The notes beneath the pieces were generated by a model. The model was not told the DNA's origin. It ran no database searches and was given only the letters and a program-made list of their open reading frames with translations. A DNA stretch of 28,321 bases from CAYPZT01 sp964415435 (GTDB lineage: Bacteria; Patescibacteriota; Microgenomatia; UBA1406; GWC2-37-13), in contig CAYPZT010000012.1 in assembly GCA_964415435.1 (NCBI GenBank), positions 1-28,321 of the forward strand. The letters run 5' to 3'. Position numbers and translations under genes: made by a program. Each line of letters opens with the position of its first letter. The stretch's first letter is position 1. This document shows positions 1 to 9,000 of this stretch, piece after piece.

Positions 1-151
1 TCAGACCAAAAAGACGCTCAATGGCCTGGAAAATCGTCTGTGCAGAGCGGGTATCTTCGGCGAGAATGATGTCGGAATGGGTAAGTACACGTGCCTGCCT
101 TAGGGAAAGGTCCTCTAGGTTACCGATAGGCGTTGCAACAATATAAAGCAT
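1..151 (-). CDS. rsmI: 16S rRNA (cytidine-1402-2'-O)-methyltransferase RsmI, N-terminal fragment
   Basis: Reading the minus strand from the ATG at 149-151 gives about 50 residues that begin MLYIVATPIGNLEDLSLRQA and include an AEDTR motif. This is the N-terminal signature of RsmI, a tetrapyrrole-methylase-fold enzyme that 2'-O-methylates C1402 in the 16S rRNA decoding centre using S-adenosylmethionine. TPIGNL is the first SAM-pocket loop of the family. The gene runs off the left edge, so the catalytic C-terminal half cannot be judged. It is divergent from the DedA gene with only 22 bp between the two start codons. A perfect TATAAT lies 8 nt upstream of its ATG, which implies a leaderless or 1-2 nt leader mRNA. 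The family call is secure despite the short fragment. Confidence 0.9.
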   Translation of the reverse strand, partial: MLYIVATPIGNLEDLSLRQARVLTHSDIILAEDTRSAQTIFQAIERLFGL

Positions 152-173
152 ACGTTAGAATTATAGCTTAAAT
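152..173. promoter_or_regulatory. Interleaved divergent -10 boxes for rsmI and the DedA gene
   Basis: The whole intergenic space is 22 bp. On the minus strand a perfect TATAAT (160-165) sits 8 nt before the rsmI ATG. On the plus strand TAGAAT (156-161, 5 of 6 matches) sits 12 nt before the DedA ATG. The two boxes overlap by 2 bp, so each promoter's -35 would lie inside the other gene. No Shine-Dalgarno is visible for either gene. The promoter call is inferred from the match and position only. Confidence 0.5.
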
Positions 174-809
174 ATGGACATTATCAAATTCCTCATAGAC
201 TTCATTCTCCATTTAGATGTTCATCTCGGCGAAATCATTAAAAACTATGGAATTTTTACCTACGCCATTCTCTTCATAATCATTTTTGTTGAAACGGGGC
301 TAGTCCTCATGCCTTTTTTGCCGGGAGACTCTCTTCTCTTTGCGGCTGGCGCGTTTGCCGCCTTAAGTTCGTTAAATATCTGGCTTCTCCTCGTTCTGCT
401 TTCGATCGCGGCTATTGTCGGCGATACAGTCAACTACTGGATAGGGCATTTTTTTGGAAAGAAAATAATTGCAAACCCTCATATTCCCATAAATGACGAG
501 CATATTGAAAAGACAAACGCGTTCTTCAAGAAATATGGCGGTAAAACCATTGTTTTGGCGAGATTTGTGCCTATTGTGCGTACATTTGCGCCTTTTGTTG
601 CAGGCATTGGTAGGATGGAGTACAGAACCTTCCTTACCTACAACTTTTTCGGTGGTTTGTTTTGGGTTATGTCCGTAACACTGGCGGGGTTCCTTTTTGG
701 CAACATACCGTTTGTAAAGGAAAACTTTTCGGTTATAGTGATCATTATCGTCATAATCTCCGTTGTACCGATGTTTCTCCACCTGATACCCCACAGGAAG
801 AAGGAATAA
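174..809 (+). CDS. DedA-family (SNARE-associated/VTT domain) membrane protein
   Basis: The 211-residue integral membrane protein has hydrophobic segments near residues 27-46, 52-88, 155-175 and 184-205. It carries the family landmarks: an acidic residue in the first segment (E40), the re-entrant PFLPGD motif (47-52), and the region with RFVPIVR (130-136) followed by AGIGRM (143-148). DedA proteins are now linked to undecaprenyl-phosphate or phospholipid recycling across the inner membrane and to envelope homeostasis; the substrate of this member cannot be read from sequence. Length is normal for the family. The ATG at 174 has no Shine-Dalgarno and is preceded by a possible -10 box 12 nt upstream. 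It is divergent from rsmI and followed by uvrB after 63 bp. Confidence 0.88.
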   Translation: MDIIKFLIDFILHLDVHLGEIIKNYGIFTYAILFIIIFVETGLVLMPFLPGDSLLFAAGAFAALSSLNIWLLLVLLSIAAIVGDTVNYWIGHFFGKKIIANPHIPINDEHIEKTNAFFKKYGGKTIVLARFVPIVRTFAPFVAGIGRMEYRTFLTYNFFGGLFWVMSVTLAGFLFGNIPFVKENFSVIVIIIVIISVVPMFLHLIPHRKKE

Positions 810-852
810 GCCAGCACTATTGCCGCTCCTGTTCCCGGGCCCTATTTTTTGT

Positions 853-858
853 TATAAT
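853..858 (+). promoter_or_regulatory. -10 box of uvrB (short-leader promoter)
   Basis: A perfect TATAAT lies 14 nt upstream of the uvrB ATG at 873, which predicts transcription from about 865 and a leader of about 8 nt without a Shine-Dalgarno. The -35 region near 829-835 is a poor match. An upstream TTG at 858 in the same frame overlaps the -10 box itself and is unlikely to be the start. Confidence 0.5.
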
Positions 859-872
859 TGTTGGTTGCTATT

Positions 873-2921
873 ATGTTTTCATTAACCTCGTCATTCACTC
901 CAACGGGCGATCAGCCCCATGCAATAAGAGAACTCATGGATGGAGTTAAAAACAGCCTGAAGAATCAGGTTCTACTTGGTGTGACAGGGTCAGGTAAGAC
1001 GTTCACTATGGCGAACGTTATACAGAACCTCAATATGCCCGCTCTTGTTATCTCTCACAATAAGACTCTTGCGGGCCAACTGTACCAGGAAATGCGCGAC
1101 TTCTTTCCGAATAATGCAGTTTCCTACTTCGTGTCTTATTATGACTATTATCAGCCTGAAGCATATATTCCACAGTCGGACACCTATATAGAAAAGGAGG
1201 CGGAAATAAATGAGCTTATAGACAAGTTGCGCCTCGCCGCAACAACAAATATCTTAACAAGAAAAGATACTATCGTTGTAGCCTCGGTTTCATGTATCTA
1301 TAATATCGGTTCACCGATAGAATACGGAAAATTCATTCTTGAGTTCAAAAAGGGTGATTTTATTGACTGGAACACCGTTTCGAGAAGACTCATTGAACTG
1401 CAATACGATCGTTCCGAGTTTGAGTTTAAGAGAGGAACCTTCCGCATTCGAGGAGATTATATCGACATATATCCTGCTTATGAAGATTTCGGTTATCGAT
1501 TTTTTCTAAAGAATCAGAAACTCGAAAAAATTGTGCAGTTTGAACCACTGTCAGGCAAAGAGCTGCAGGTAAAAGGTGATCGAATGGTTATCTATCCTGC
1601 CAAACATTACATGACCGATCCGCAGGTATTTAAAAGCGTGGAACAGCAGATACGGCGTGACCTGGAAATTGAGTATAAGGAGTTTAAATCACAGGGAAAA
1701 ATTATTGAGGCAGAAAGACTTCTCAGAAAAGTTAACTACGACCTTGAGCTTATTAAGGAAGTCGGATATGTGAATGGTATCGAAAATTACTCACGTTACT
1801 TCGATGGCAGACGACCCGGAGATGCGCCGCACTCGCTTCTTGATTATTTCAGGGAGGCTTATGGCAATAATTTTTTGACGTTCATAGACGAATCACATAT
1901 GACCGTCCCGCAACTTCGCGGCATGTATAACGGGGACTTCTCCCGTAAAAAAACGCTCATCGATTTTGGATTTAGACTTCGTGCTGCCTATGACAACCGA
2001 CCCTTAAAGTTTGACGAGTTTTATAAAATACCTCCCCATCTTATATATGTCTCCGCAACACCAGACGCCTGGGAAATCGATCAGTCCAAAGAAGAAATAA
2101 GACAAAAAAAGTTTGCAGGACATGAGGGAGTCGTAGAACAGTTGATCCGACCTACCGGAATTATAGATCCAGAAATTATAGTCCGTCCTGCAAAGACAGA
2201 AATAGACGATCTGATCAAGGAAATTGAAAGACGTACGAAAAAGGGTGAGAAAGTACTAGTCACTACCCTGACAAAAAAGACCGCCGAAGATCTGACGCAA
2301 TACCTGAAGGATAAAAATATCCGCGCATCCTATCTTCACTCGGATATTCATACTCTTGAAAGATCAGACATACTCGATGATCTGAGAAAGAATGAATATG
2401 ACGTACTTATCGGGGTAAATCTGCTTCGAGAAGGCCTTGATTTGCCGGAAGTATTTCTTGTGGCAATATTGGATGCAGATAAGGAAGGTTTCCTGAGGTC
2501 GCGCACGTCCCTTATCCAGACCATGGGACGCGCCGCACGTAATATCGGTGGTAGCGTCATAATGTACGCAGATAGTGAGACGAAGTCAATGAAGGCCGCC
2601 ATCGAGGAGATCAATCGCCGCCGTGAATATCAGCAGGACTACAATAAAAAGCACAATATTACACCGAAAACGATAACCAAACCTCTGCGTGAGAAAATAG
2701 CTAACAGGCAGGAAGAGTATCTGTCGATTGACCGCCGCGATGATTTTGACGCAACCGCACTAAAAGAGATTGTTCCCGAATCGCTTACTCCCTATGACAA
2801 AAAGAAGGTTCTCAAGCGTCTCGAGACTGAAATGAAAAGGCAGGCAGAAAGCCTGAACTTTGAACTCGCGATTCAAATTCGCGATAAGGTACGTGAGTTA
2901 AAAGTTGATACGGAAAGATAA
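873..2921 (+). CDS. uvrB: UvrABC excision repair helicase subunit UvrB
   Basis: The 682-residue protein is the damage-verifying helicase-like subunit of nucleotide excision repair: UvrA loads it at lesions and it then recruits UvrC. Visible landmarks are Walker A GVTGSGKT (36-43), the Tyr-rich beta-hairpin YYDYYQPEAYIP (89-100) that clamps one DNA strand, the DESH Walker B box (339-342), SATP (394-397), the C-terminal helicase motifs with QTMGRAARN, and a UVR domain over the last 40 residues that binds UvrC. I chose the ATG at 873 because the protein then opens with SSFTPTGDQP as in known UvrB proteins, and because an in-frame TTG at 858 overlaps the -10 box. The stop codon shares one base with the uvrA start. 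All key motifs are intact. Confidence 0.97.
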   Translation: MFSLTSSFTPTGDQPHAIRELMDGVKNSLKNQVLLGVTGSGKTFTMANVIQNLNMPALVISHNKTLAGQLYQEMRDFFPNNAVSYFVSYYDYYQPEAYIPQSDTYIEKEAEINELIDKLRLAATTNILTRKDTIVVASVSCIYNIGSPIEYGKFILEFKKGDFIDWNTVSRRLIELQYDRSEFEFKRGTFRIRGDYIDIYPAYEDFGYRFFLKNQKLEKIVQFEPLSGKELQVKGDRMVIYPAKHYMTDPQVFKSVEQQIRRDLEIEYKEFKSQGKIIEAERLLRKVNYDLELIKEVGYVNGIENYSRYFDGRRPGDAPHSLLDYFREAYGNNFLTFIDESHMTVPQLRGMYNGDFSRKKTLIDFGFRLRAAYDNRPLKFDEFYKIPPHLIYVSATPDAWEIDQSKEEIRQKKFAGHEGVVEQLIRPTGIIDPEIIVRPAKTEIDDLIKEIERRTKKGEKVLVTTLTKKTAEDLTQYLKDKNIRASYLHSDIHTLERSDILDDLRKNEYDVLIGVNLLREGLDLPEVFLVAILDADKEGFLRSRTSLIQTMGRAARNIGGSVIMYADSETKSMKAAIEEINRRREYQQDYNKKHNITPKTITKPLREKIANRQEEYLSIDRRDDFDATALKEIVPESLTPYDKKKVLKRLETEMKRQAESLNFELAIQIRDKVRELKVDTER

Positions 2922-5806
2922 TGATGAGAGATACCATTCGAGTTGAAGGAGCCCGTCAGCATAACCTTAAAAACGTTACCGTCGATATTCCTAAGAATAA
3001 GTATGTAGTTATTACCGGAGTTTCGGGATCGGGCAAATCCTCTTTGGCATTTGACACAATATATGCGGAAGGACAAAGAAGATATGTAGAATCACTCTCC
3101 GCATATGCACGGCAGTTTTTGGGTGTCATGGATAAACCCGATGTCGACAACATCGATGGACTCTCGCCGTCTATCTCCATAGACCAAAAGACCGTTTCTC
3201 ATAATCCGCGTTCAACTGTCGGCACCATAACGGAGGTATACGATTTTTACCGCCTTCTATTTGCACGTATTGGTCATCCCCACTGTCCTAAATGCGGAAC
3301 CGAAATCACAAAGCTTTCCGTCGATGAGATCGTAAACAAGATACTTGACCAGATGAACAGGGAACTTGTCGCAGATAAAATCAAACCTCATCAGTTTGAA
3401 CTCTATTCTCCTGTGGTTCGTGCAAGAAAAGGCGAATTTAATGATCTTTTTGAAAATCTCAGAAGTAAAGGTTACATAAAAGTGAGGGTTGACGGGAAAA
3501 TGTATTCACTATCCGACGAGATTGATCTTCTTAAAAACAATAAACACTCGATTGAAGCACTCATTGACACAATAACTTTGCAGCACAAGGACTTTAAGAA
3601 TGAGGTTTACCAGGCAACACTCCGCTCACGTATAAGTCAGGGTGTCGAACAGGCAACAAATCTTTCCAACGGTTTGGTGATAATAAATGTGGGAAAAGAG
3701 GAACATCTTTTTTCGGAGCATTTTTCTTGTCCAAATGACAACATGTCACTGCCTGAGATAGAACCGAGAATGTTTTCGTTCAACTCTCCAATCGGAGCAT
3801 GTATCAAATGTAAAGGGATAGGCACTCTTTTTAGAGTCGAGCCGTATCTTGTACTCAATAAAAAACTAAGTATCGCCGAGGGAGGGATTTTACCCTTTTC
3901 GAAGTTTTTCAATGCCACAACGTGGTATATGCGCCTCATCCTTACTATGGCCGACGAAGAAGGGATAGACGTAAACACTAAACTTGAGGACATTCCAAAA
4001 GATAAATTGAAACTTCTCCTCTATGGGACAGACAAGGTTTATCGTGTTCCTGGCACAAATCGCTTCGGTAAGCAGACAACTATTTATGAGCGATTCACAG
4101 GCATCATTCCTGAGCTTGAGAAGAGGTACTATGAATCTTCGGGCGACTATAGCGCTCATGATATACAAAAATATATGAGGGAGGAAGTATGTGACGAGTG
4201 TAAGGGTAAAAAACTCAAGCCTGAAGTTCTCTCAATCACAATAGACGACAGGAATATCGCTGACTTTTCGGATATGTCTATTAATGAGACTCTTCCTTAC
4301 ATAGGAGACAGATTACTGAAGGTAATAAGCGAATATGAAAGCCAGATCGGTAAACCTATTCTTAAGGAAATCTCAACCAGACTGACATTTCTTAAAAATG
4401 TAGGACTTGCCTACCTGACAATCGGAAGGACTGCCCGTACCTTGTCCGGCGGCGAACTGCAGCGTATTCGACTTGCCTCTCAGATCGGTACAGGCCTGAC
4501 GGGAGTACTCTATGTACTGGATGAGCCATCGATTGGCCTACATCCACGTGACGTGTCAGCTCTCAATAATACCCTTATGAACCTAAAGGAGCTTGGTAAT
4601 ACGCTTATTGTTGTTGAACACGATAAAGAAACAATAGAATCTGCTGATCACATTATTGAACTCGGTCCGCATGCAGGGAGAAACGGAGGAAAAATTACAT
4701 TTACAGGTACTGTTTCGGAAATGAAAAAGTCAGACACATCTCTCACTGGGCAGTATCTGTCAGGAAAAAAAGATATTCGAATAAAAAAAACTCCCCTTGA
4801 GACAAATAAGGGAGAGCTTGTACTTTCTGGAGCTTCGCAGTTTAATCTCAAAAACATAACACTACAACTTCCTTTAGGGAATCTTATTGCGGTTACCGGA
4901 GTTTCTGGATCGGGCAAGTCCACAGCTATTACCGAAACACTCTACCCTGCGCTCAAATATTATCTGGAAGGATATTATTCTGACACCATCGGGAATTTTA
5001 AAAGATTGGAAGGCCATCACTATCTCGACCGGGTGTATCTTGTCGATCAGTCACCAATCGGCCGTACGCCCCGGTCTAATCCGGCAACCTACATAGGTTT
5101 CTTCGATGAAATTCGCGCGATGTTTGCCAATACAGTAGAGGCAAAAGCTCGAGGTTTTACAAAAGGAAGGTTCTCCTTTAATCTCAAAGGTGGCCGTTGC
5201 GAAAAATGTCAGGGAGCTGGTGTGATTAAGATTGAAATGCAGTTTCTGCCCGACGTCTATGTGACCTGCGATGTGTGTGAGGGAAAACGATATAACAAAG
5301 AAACGCTTGAAGTCTTGTATAAAGGCAAGAACATTTATGAGGTTCTTAAGATGACTGTGGATGAGGCTCTTCCGTTTTTTGCTAACTATTTCCGGATTTA
5401 TCAAAAACTTGAGTTTTTGAAGAGTGTTGGACTTGACTATGTGGAACTTGGCCAGCCTGCACCAACCTTCTCAGGCGGAGAAGCACAGAGAATAAAACTC
5501 ATAAACGAACTGTCACGCAAGGAAACAGGCAAGACACTCTACATTTTGGATGAACCCACGACAGGACTTCACTTTTATGATATTCAAAAGCTTTTGCACG
5601 CTCTTTATGAACTGGTGGAACGAGGTAATACGGTAGTTGTTATTGAGCATAACTTAGATGTAATAAAAAACAGTCACTATACCATTGATCTGGGGCCAGA
5701 AGGAGGAGACGGTGGAGGAACAATTGTTTACCAGGGACCGACTGAAAAAATAGTTAAGGAAAAAAAGTCATATACGGGTCAGTATCTAAAACCATATCTT
5801 AAGTAG
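2921..5806 (+). CDS. uvrA: Excinuclease ABC subunit UvrA
   Basis: This 961-residue protein is the full-length damage sensor of nucleotide excision repair, a dimeric ABC-type ATPase that scans DNA and loads UvrB. Two nucleotide-binding modules are present. The first has Walker A GVSGSGKS at 33-40, and its signature LSGGELQR and DEPSIGLH lie near residues 505-540. The second has Walker A GVSGSGKS at 660-667, with FSGGEAQR and DEPTTGLH near 850-885. Zinc-binding cysteine sites are seen at C122/C125, at CIKCKG and CDECKG, and in the CEKCQG to CDVCEG module. The first ATG overlaps the last base of the uvrB stop, and a second ATG three bases on (2924) is better spaced from the upstream GGAAAG, so it may be the real start. 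Co-transcription with uvrB is likely. Confidence 0.97.
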   Translation: MMRDTIRVEGARQHNLKNVTVDIPKNKYVVITGVSGSGKSSLAFDTIYAEGQRRYVESLSAYARQFLGVMDKPDVDNIDGLSPSISIDQKTVSHNPRSTVGTITEVYDFYRLLFARIGHPHCPKCGTEITKLSVDEIVNKILDQMNRELVADKIKPHQFELYSPVVRARKGEFNDLFENLRSKGYIKVRVDGKMYSLSDEIDLLKNNKHSIEALIDTITLQHKDFKNEVYQATLRSRISQGVEQATNLSNGLVIINVGKEEHLFSEHFSCPNDNMSLPEIEPRMFSFNSPIGACIKCKGIGTLFRVEPYLVLNKKLSIAEGGILPFSKFFNATTWYMRLILTMADEEGIDVNTKLEDIPKDKLKLLLYGTDKVYRVPGTNRFGKQTTIYERFTGIIPELEKRYYESSGDYSAHDIQKYMREEVCDECKGKKLKPEVLSITIDDRNIADFSDMSINETLPYIGDRLLKVISEYESQIGKPILKEISTRLTFLKNVGLAYLTIGRTARTLSGGELQRIRLASQIGTGLTGVLYVLDEPSIGLHPRDVSALNNTLMNLKELGNTLIVVEHDKETIESADHIIELGPHAGRNGGKITFTGTVSEMKKSDTSLTGQYLSGKKDIRIKKTPLETNKGELVLSGASQFNLKNITLQLPLGNLIAVTGVSGSGKSTAITETLYPALKYYLEGYYSDTIGNFKRLEGHHYLDRVYLVDQSPIGRTPRSNPATYIGFFDEIRAMFANTVEAKARGFTKGRFSFNLKGGRCEKCQGAGVIKIEMQFLPDVYVTCDVCEGKRYNKETLEVLYKGKNIYEVLKMTVDEALPFFANYFRIYQKLEFLKSVGLDYVELGQPAPTFSGGEAQRIKLINELSRKETGKTLYILDEPTTGLHFYDIQKLLHALYELVERGNTVVVIEHNLDVIKNSHYTIDLGPEGGDGGGTIVYQGPTEKIVKEKKSYTGQYLKPYLK

Positions 5807-5816
5807 ACTATTTTAA

Positions 5817-5845
5817 GTGAAAGTAAAGAAAGACTCCCCTATAAT
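5817..5845 (+). promoter_or_regulatory. Promoter of the transglutaminase-like gene, leaderless type
   Basis: GTGAAA (5817-5822, 4 of 6 matches to TTGACA), a 17 bp spacer and a perfect TATAAT (5840-5845) precede the ATG at 5852 by only 6 nt. The expected start point is at or next to the A of the ATG, so this mRNA should be leaderless. No Shine-Dalgarno is possible. Confidence 0.6.
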
Positions 5846-5851
5846 CATTAC

Positions 5852-7690
5852 ATGAAGAAGTTCCTGGGTGGTATTTTGGGGTTTTTACTACTGCCCATCC
5901 TTATCTTTTCTGTATACGCCGCAGATCCTGATCACACAACTTCGTATCAAACAGACTATTACGTACGCCAGAACGGTGATCAAATTCAAACAGATGTTTC
6001 GTATCAGATACGGATAACCAATTTACGTTCCGATGTGTACGTTAAGAAATTTACACTCGCTTTTCCGGATACATTCAGTATTTCCAATATCAGTGCCTCT
6101 GATGATAAAGGACCTATTGCTCCCCTCGTCACCGATGAAGCAGGAAACATAAAAATTGTTCTTGAGTTTTCTGACCCCAACACAGGTCGTGACTCAGTCA
6201 ACACGTTCCGCCTGAATTTTACACAGGATAATTTGTTCAAATTGAATGGAAATGTATGGGAGGTGATTCTTCCTACGCTCGAGACTCCCGACGGAGCATA
6301 CCAGGTGGTTGTCCACTTGCCGCCAGGCGATAATAAGATTACCGTTGCCAAACCCGTTCCCGATAATGTGACGCCCGATGAAAGTGTTCCAGGCGGTCGC
6401 AAAGTAATTTGGAGTAATCCGAAAACACGTACTATCTATGCTATATTCGGTGAAAGGCAGCTGTACCGTTCCGAACTTGTCTACAATCTAAAAAATACCC
6501 GCCTCACGCCTATATATACCGAGATTGCTCTGCCTCCCGACACTGCATTCCAAAAAATATATATTAATTCGCTTCAACCTCCGCCTAGCAAAGTCTACCA
6601 GGACGAAGACGGGAATTATTTGGCAGAATATCATCTAAATCCGAAGGAAACGAAGACCGTAATATTCAAGGGAACAATAGAAATGAACTCTAAACCCCGC
6701 GAAGACATTGCCCTTCTCAATAAATCGATTCCAACGGCACTTCGCAGTAAACTGCTTACTCCTAAAAAGTATTGGACAGTTTCTCATCCCGAGGAATATG
6801 CAGGTCTCAAAACTCCGCAAGATATCTATAACTACGTGGTTAAGACACTTAAATATGACTATGAACGCAGTGCAACAAACAACACGAGGCTCGGTGCCGA
6901 GGCAGTGCTTTTGTCGCCAGATAAAGCAGTCTGTGTGGAGTTTTCTGATCTCTTTATTGCCATAGCGCGTGAGAAAGGTATACTTGCACGGGAAGTTCAG
7001 GGATACGGTTTTGCCAGTGACTCACGTCTTCGTCCCCTCTCGCTTCTCTCAGATGTTCTTCACTCATGGCCAGAGTACTATGATGAGACAAGCGGACGAT
7101 GGACTCCTGTAGATCCGACATGGGAAAATACTTCCGGGATCGATTATTTTAACTCGTTCGATCTTAACCACGTTGTTTTTGCTATACACGGCCTCGAGCC
7201 AGAGTATCCCTTGCCTGCAGGAATGTACAAAGTCGAGAATTCCAAAGACATAACATTGACAGCAACGCAGGAGCAGCCTGTGGAGAAAAAGGATCTTGTT
7301 ATAGCACTTGAAAATCCTCCGAAAACAATAAACGACAAGGAGGAACTTAAGACAAAAATTCTTATAGAAAACAGAGGAAACACGTATCAGTGGAACATCC
7401 CAATAACCTTGTCGTCATCCAATCTTATTACATCCGATACAAACATTACAATTCCCTCACTCGCACCATTTGAGTTCAAGGAGATACCAGTGACACTGAA
7501 GGCCTCGGTGAAGAATACTCAGAGCAACGGAGAACTGACGATCATTTCAGAAGGTAAAAGCGAGTCCTACCAAATACGTATTGTCCCCTACTACTACCAG
7601 ATTATTTTTTGGATTGGTGGAATAACTATTTCTCTTACTGCCATCTTTGTTATACTTCGCTTGTTGCGCAAAAATGAACCACATTTCTGA
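5852..7690 (+). CDS. Membrane-anchored transglutaminase-like (papain-fold) protein
   Basis: The 612-residue predicted surface protein has an N-terminal signal peptide (residues 1-24, hydrophobic core FLLLPILIF), a long beta-rich ectodomain, a transglutaminase-like core at roughly 315-435, an Ig/beta-sandwich-like region (about 480-575) and one C-terminal membrane helix (584-604) with a short basic tail. The catalytic triad of the transglutaminase-like superfamily can be placed: C361 in AVCVEFSDLF, H404 in LHSWPEYY and D421 in WTPVDPTW. Related bacterial proteins act as extracellular peptidases or crosslinkers, and the substrate here is unknown. It has its own leaderless promoter although it lies between uvrA and uvrC. 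Its 3' end overlaps uvrC by 17 nt, so uvrC is probably read from the same transcript. I see no evidence that it takes part in DNA repair. Confidence 0.85.
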   Translation: MKKFLGGILGFLLLPILIFSVYAADPDHTTSYQTDYYVRQNGDQIQTDVSYQIRITNLRSDVYVKKFTLAFPDTFSISNISASDDKGPIAPLVTDEAGNIKIVLEFSDPNTGRDSVNTFRLNFTQDNLFKLNGNVWEVILPTLETPDGAYQVVVHLPPGDNKITVAKPVPDNVTPDESVPGGRKVIWSNPKTRTIYAIFGERQLYRSELVYNLKNTRLTPIYTEIALPPDTAFQKIYINSLQPPPSKVYQDEDGNYLAEYHLNPKETKTVIFKGTIEMNSKPREDIALLNKSIPTALRSKLLTPKKYWTVSHPEEYAGLKTPQDIYNYVVKTLKYDYERSATNNTRLGAEAVLLSPDKAVCVEFSDLFIAIAREKGILAREVQGYGFASDSRLRPLSLLSDVLHSWPEYYDETSGRWTPVDPTWENTSGIDYFNSFDLNHVVFAIHGLEPEYPLPAGMYKVENSKDITLTATQEQPVEKKDLVIALENPPKTINDKEELKTKILIENRGNTYQWNIPITLSSSNLITSDTNITIPSLAPFEFKEIPVTLKASVKNTQSNGELTIISEGKSESYQIRIVPYYYQIIFWIGGITISLTAIFVILRLLRKNEPHF

Positions 7691-8993
7691 TGCTGTATAT
7701 GCACCGCTAAACAGAGAAACTGTACAGGATCTACCAACCACGACAGGTATTTATATTTTCCGTTCCGGCGGAGAGCTTTTGTATGTCGGAAAATCCAATA
7801 ATCTAAGAGCTCGCGTTACTTCCCATATAGAAAACGCTCGCATAGATGCAAAAGAGGCAGCTATCATTGAAGGTTCTGATAATCTGGGATATATTGTTAC
7901 AGACTCTGAGTTCTCCGCACTCCTCCTGGAATCAGAGCTTATACAAAAGAATAAACCAAAATATAATAGTCGATGGCGCGACGATAAAAGCTATCTCTAT
8001 ATAAAGATTACCAAGGAAACATACCCAAAAGTTTATTCTGTACGTAGAGAAAATGATGGGAAATCTCTCTACTTTGGTCCGTTTTCTTCGCAAAGGAGCG
8101 TACTTGAGATACTTCGGTACATCCGCCGAGTGTTCCCTTTCTGTTCACAAAAGAAGATAACTAAACGTGGCTGTTTTTATTCAAAAATAGGCCTCTGTAA
8201 TCCATGTCCAAGTGATATAGAAAAAATTACAGATGCAGACATTAAAAAAAAGGAGATTGCGAGATATAAACAAAATATAAGAAACAGCATTAAAGTATTA
8301 AATGGCAATACTGATCTCATTCTCAAATCTCTCTACAGGAAATTAAAGGAATTAACCCAAAGAGAACAATTTGAGGAGGCGATTCTTGTACGAAACCAAA
8401 TATATGAATTTGAGAGACTTATCTATCAGCGGAGTTTCAGATCTGCGCAGGATGAAAATTATAATCGTTCTGAAGAGAGTTTGGTTAGCCTCACTCAGAT
8501 ACTACAACCTTTTTTCCCTGAGCTTAAAATCTTAAAGCGTATTGAGTGTTATGATATTAGTAATTTTGGCGGTAAGGATTCTACTGCATCTATGGTGGTA
8601 TTTACCGAAGGACTCATCGATAAATCCCAATACCGGCGTTTTAGAATAAAAAATCTTTCACTTACTTCAGACTTCGAGATGCTACAGGAAACATTGGAAC
8701 GCAGGTTTAAAAGAAGTGCATGGAAAGATCCGGATCTTGTTGTTATAGACGGCGGTAAGCCTCAGTTAGCTGCGGTTAGAGAAGTGCTCCAGAAAATGAA
8801 CGTGACAGTTCCTTTCATAGGCATAGCCAAACACCCTGACCGTCTTCTTATGGGTACAGAAAACTTTCCAACAATCAGACCGCCTGTGCACAATATGGGT
8901 TTTAACATGGTACGTCACATCCGTGATGAATCGCACCGATTCGCCCGCAAATACCACCGGTTCCTGCGAAACAAAAAGATATTGCCTATATAA
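7674..8993 (+). CDS. uvrC: UvrC endonuclease, short form lacking the C-terminal HhH domain
   Basis: UvrC makes both incisions in nucleotide excision repair. From the ATG at 7674 the protein has 439 residues: a GIY-YIG nuclease domain (GIYIFR at 25-30, LLYVGKS at 35-41, R45/R47, and E88 before LIQKNKPKYN), a four-cysteine cluster (C157, C167, C175, C178) like the reported UvrC iron-sulfur site, a UVR domain that binds UvrB (about 221-250), and an RNase H-like domain with a complete D294/D359/H421 triad (CYDISNFGG, VIDGGKPQL, DESHRF). Typical UvrC has about 600 residues and ends with tandem helix-hairpin-helix motifs; here it stops right after RKYHRFLRNK. An in-frame TTG at 7647 would add nine unlikely residues inside the preceding gene. 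It overlaps the transglutaminase gene by 17 nt. Confidence 0.93.
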   Translation: MNHISDAVYAPLNRETVQDLPTTTGIYIFRSGGELLYVGKSNNLRARVTSHIENARIDAKEAAIIEGSDNLGYIVTDSEFSALLLESELIQKNKPKYNSRWRDDKSYLYIKITKETYPKVYSVRRENDGKSLYFGPFSSQRSVLEILRYIRRVFPFCSQKKITKRGCFYSKIGLCNPCPSDIEKITDADIKKKEIARYKQNIRNSIKVLNGNTDLILKSLYRKLKELTQREQFEEAILVRNQIYEFERLIYQRSFRSAQDENYNRSEESLVSLTQILQPFFPELKILKRIECYDISNFGGKDSTASMVVFTEGLIDKSQYRRFRIKNLSLTSDFEMLQETLERRFKRSAWKDPDLVVIDGGKPQLAAVREVLQKMNVTVPFIGIAKHPDRLLMGTENFPTIRPPVHNMGFNMVRHIRDESHRFARKYHRFLRNKKILPI

Positions 8994-8994
8994 T
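8989..8994 (+). promoter_or_regulatory. -10 box overlapping the uvrC stop codon
   Basis: A perfect TATAAT contains the TAA stop of uvrC (8991-8993) and ends 6 nt before the ATG at 9001, the same spacing as at the transglutaminase gene. The predicted mRNA is leaderless. No convincing -35 was found, so this rests on the -10 match and the spacing. Confidence 0.42.
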
Positions 8995-9000
8995 TGATCT

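Noticed and set aside
828..850. GC-rich CCCGGGCCC followed by TATTTTTT as a terminator after the DedA gene
   Set aside because: No stem of more than a few base pairs with a proper loop can be drawn; the T-run is part of the uvrB promoter region.
858..872. In-frame TTG start giving a five-residue longer UvrB
   Set aside because: The TTG overlaps the TATAAT box and the extra residues are not family-like; the ATG at 873 gives the normal N-terminus.
7647..7673. In-frame TTG start adding nine residues to UvrC
   Set aside because: The added residues lie fully inside the preceding gene and do not resemble UvrC; the ATG at 7674 gives a normal distance to GIYIFR.
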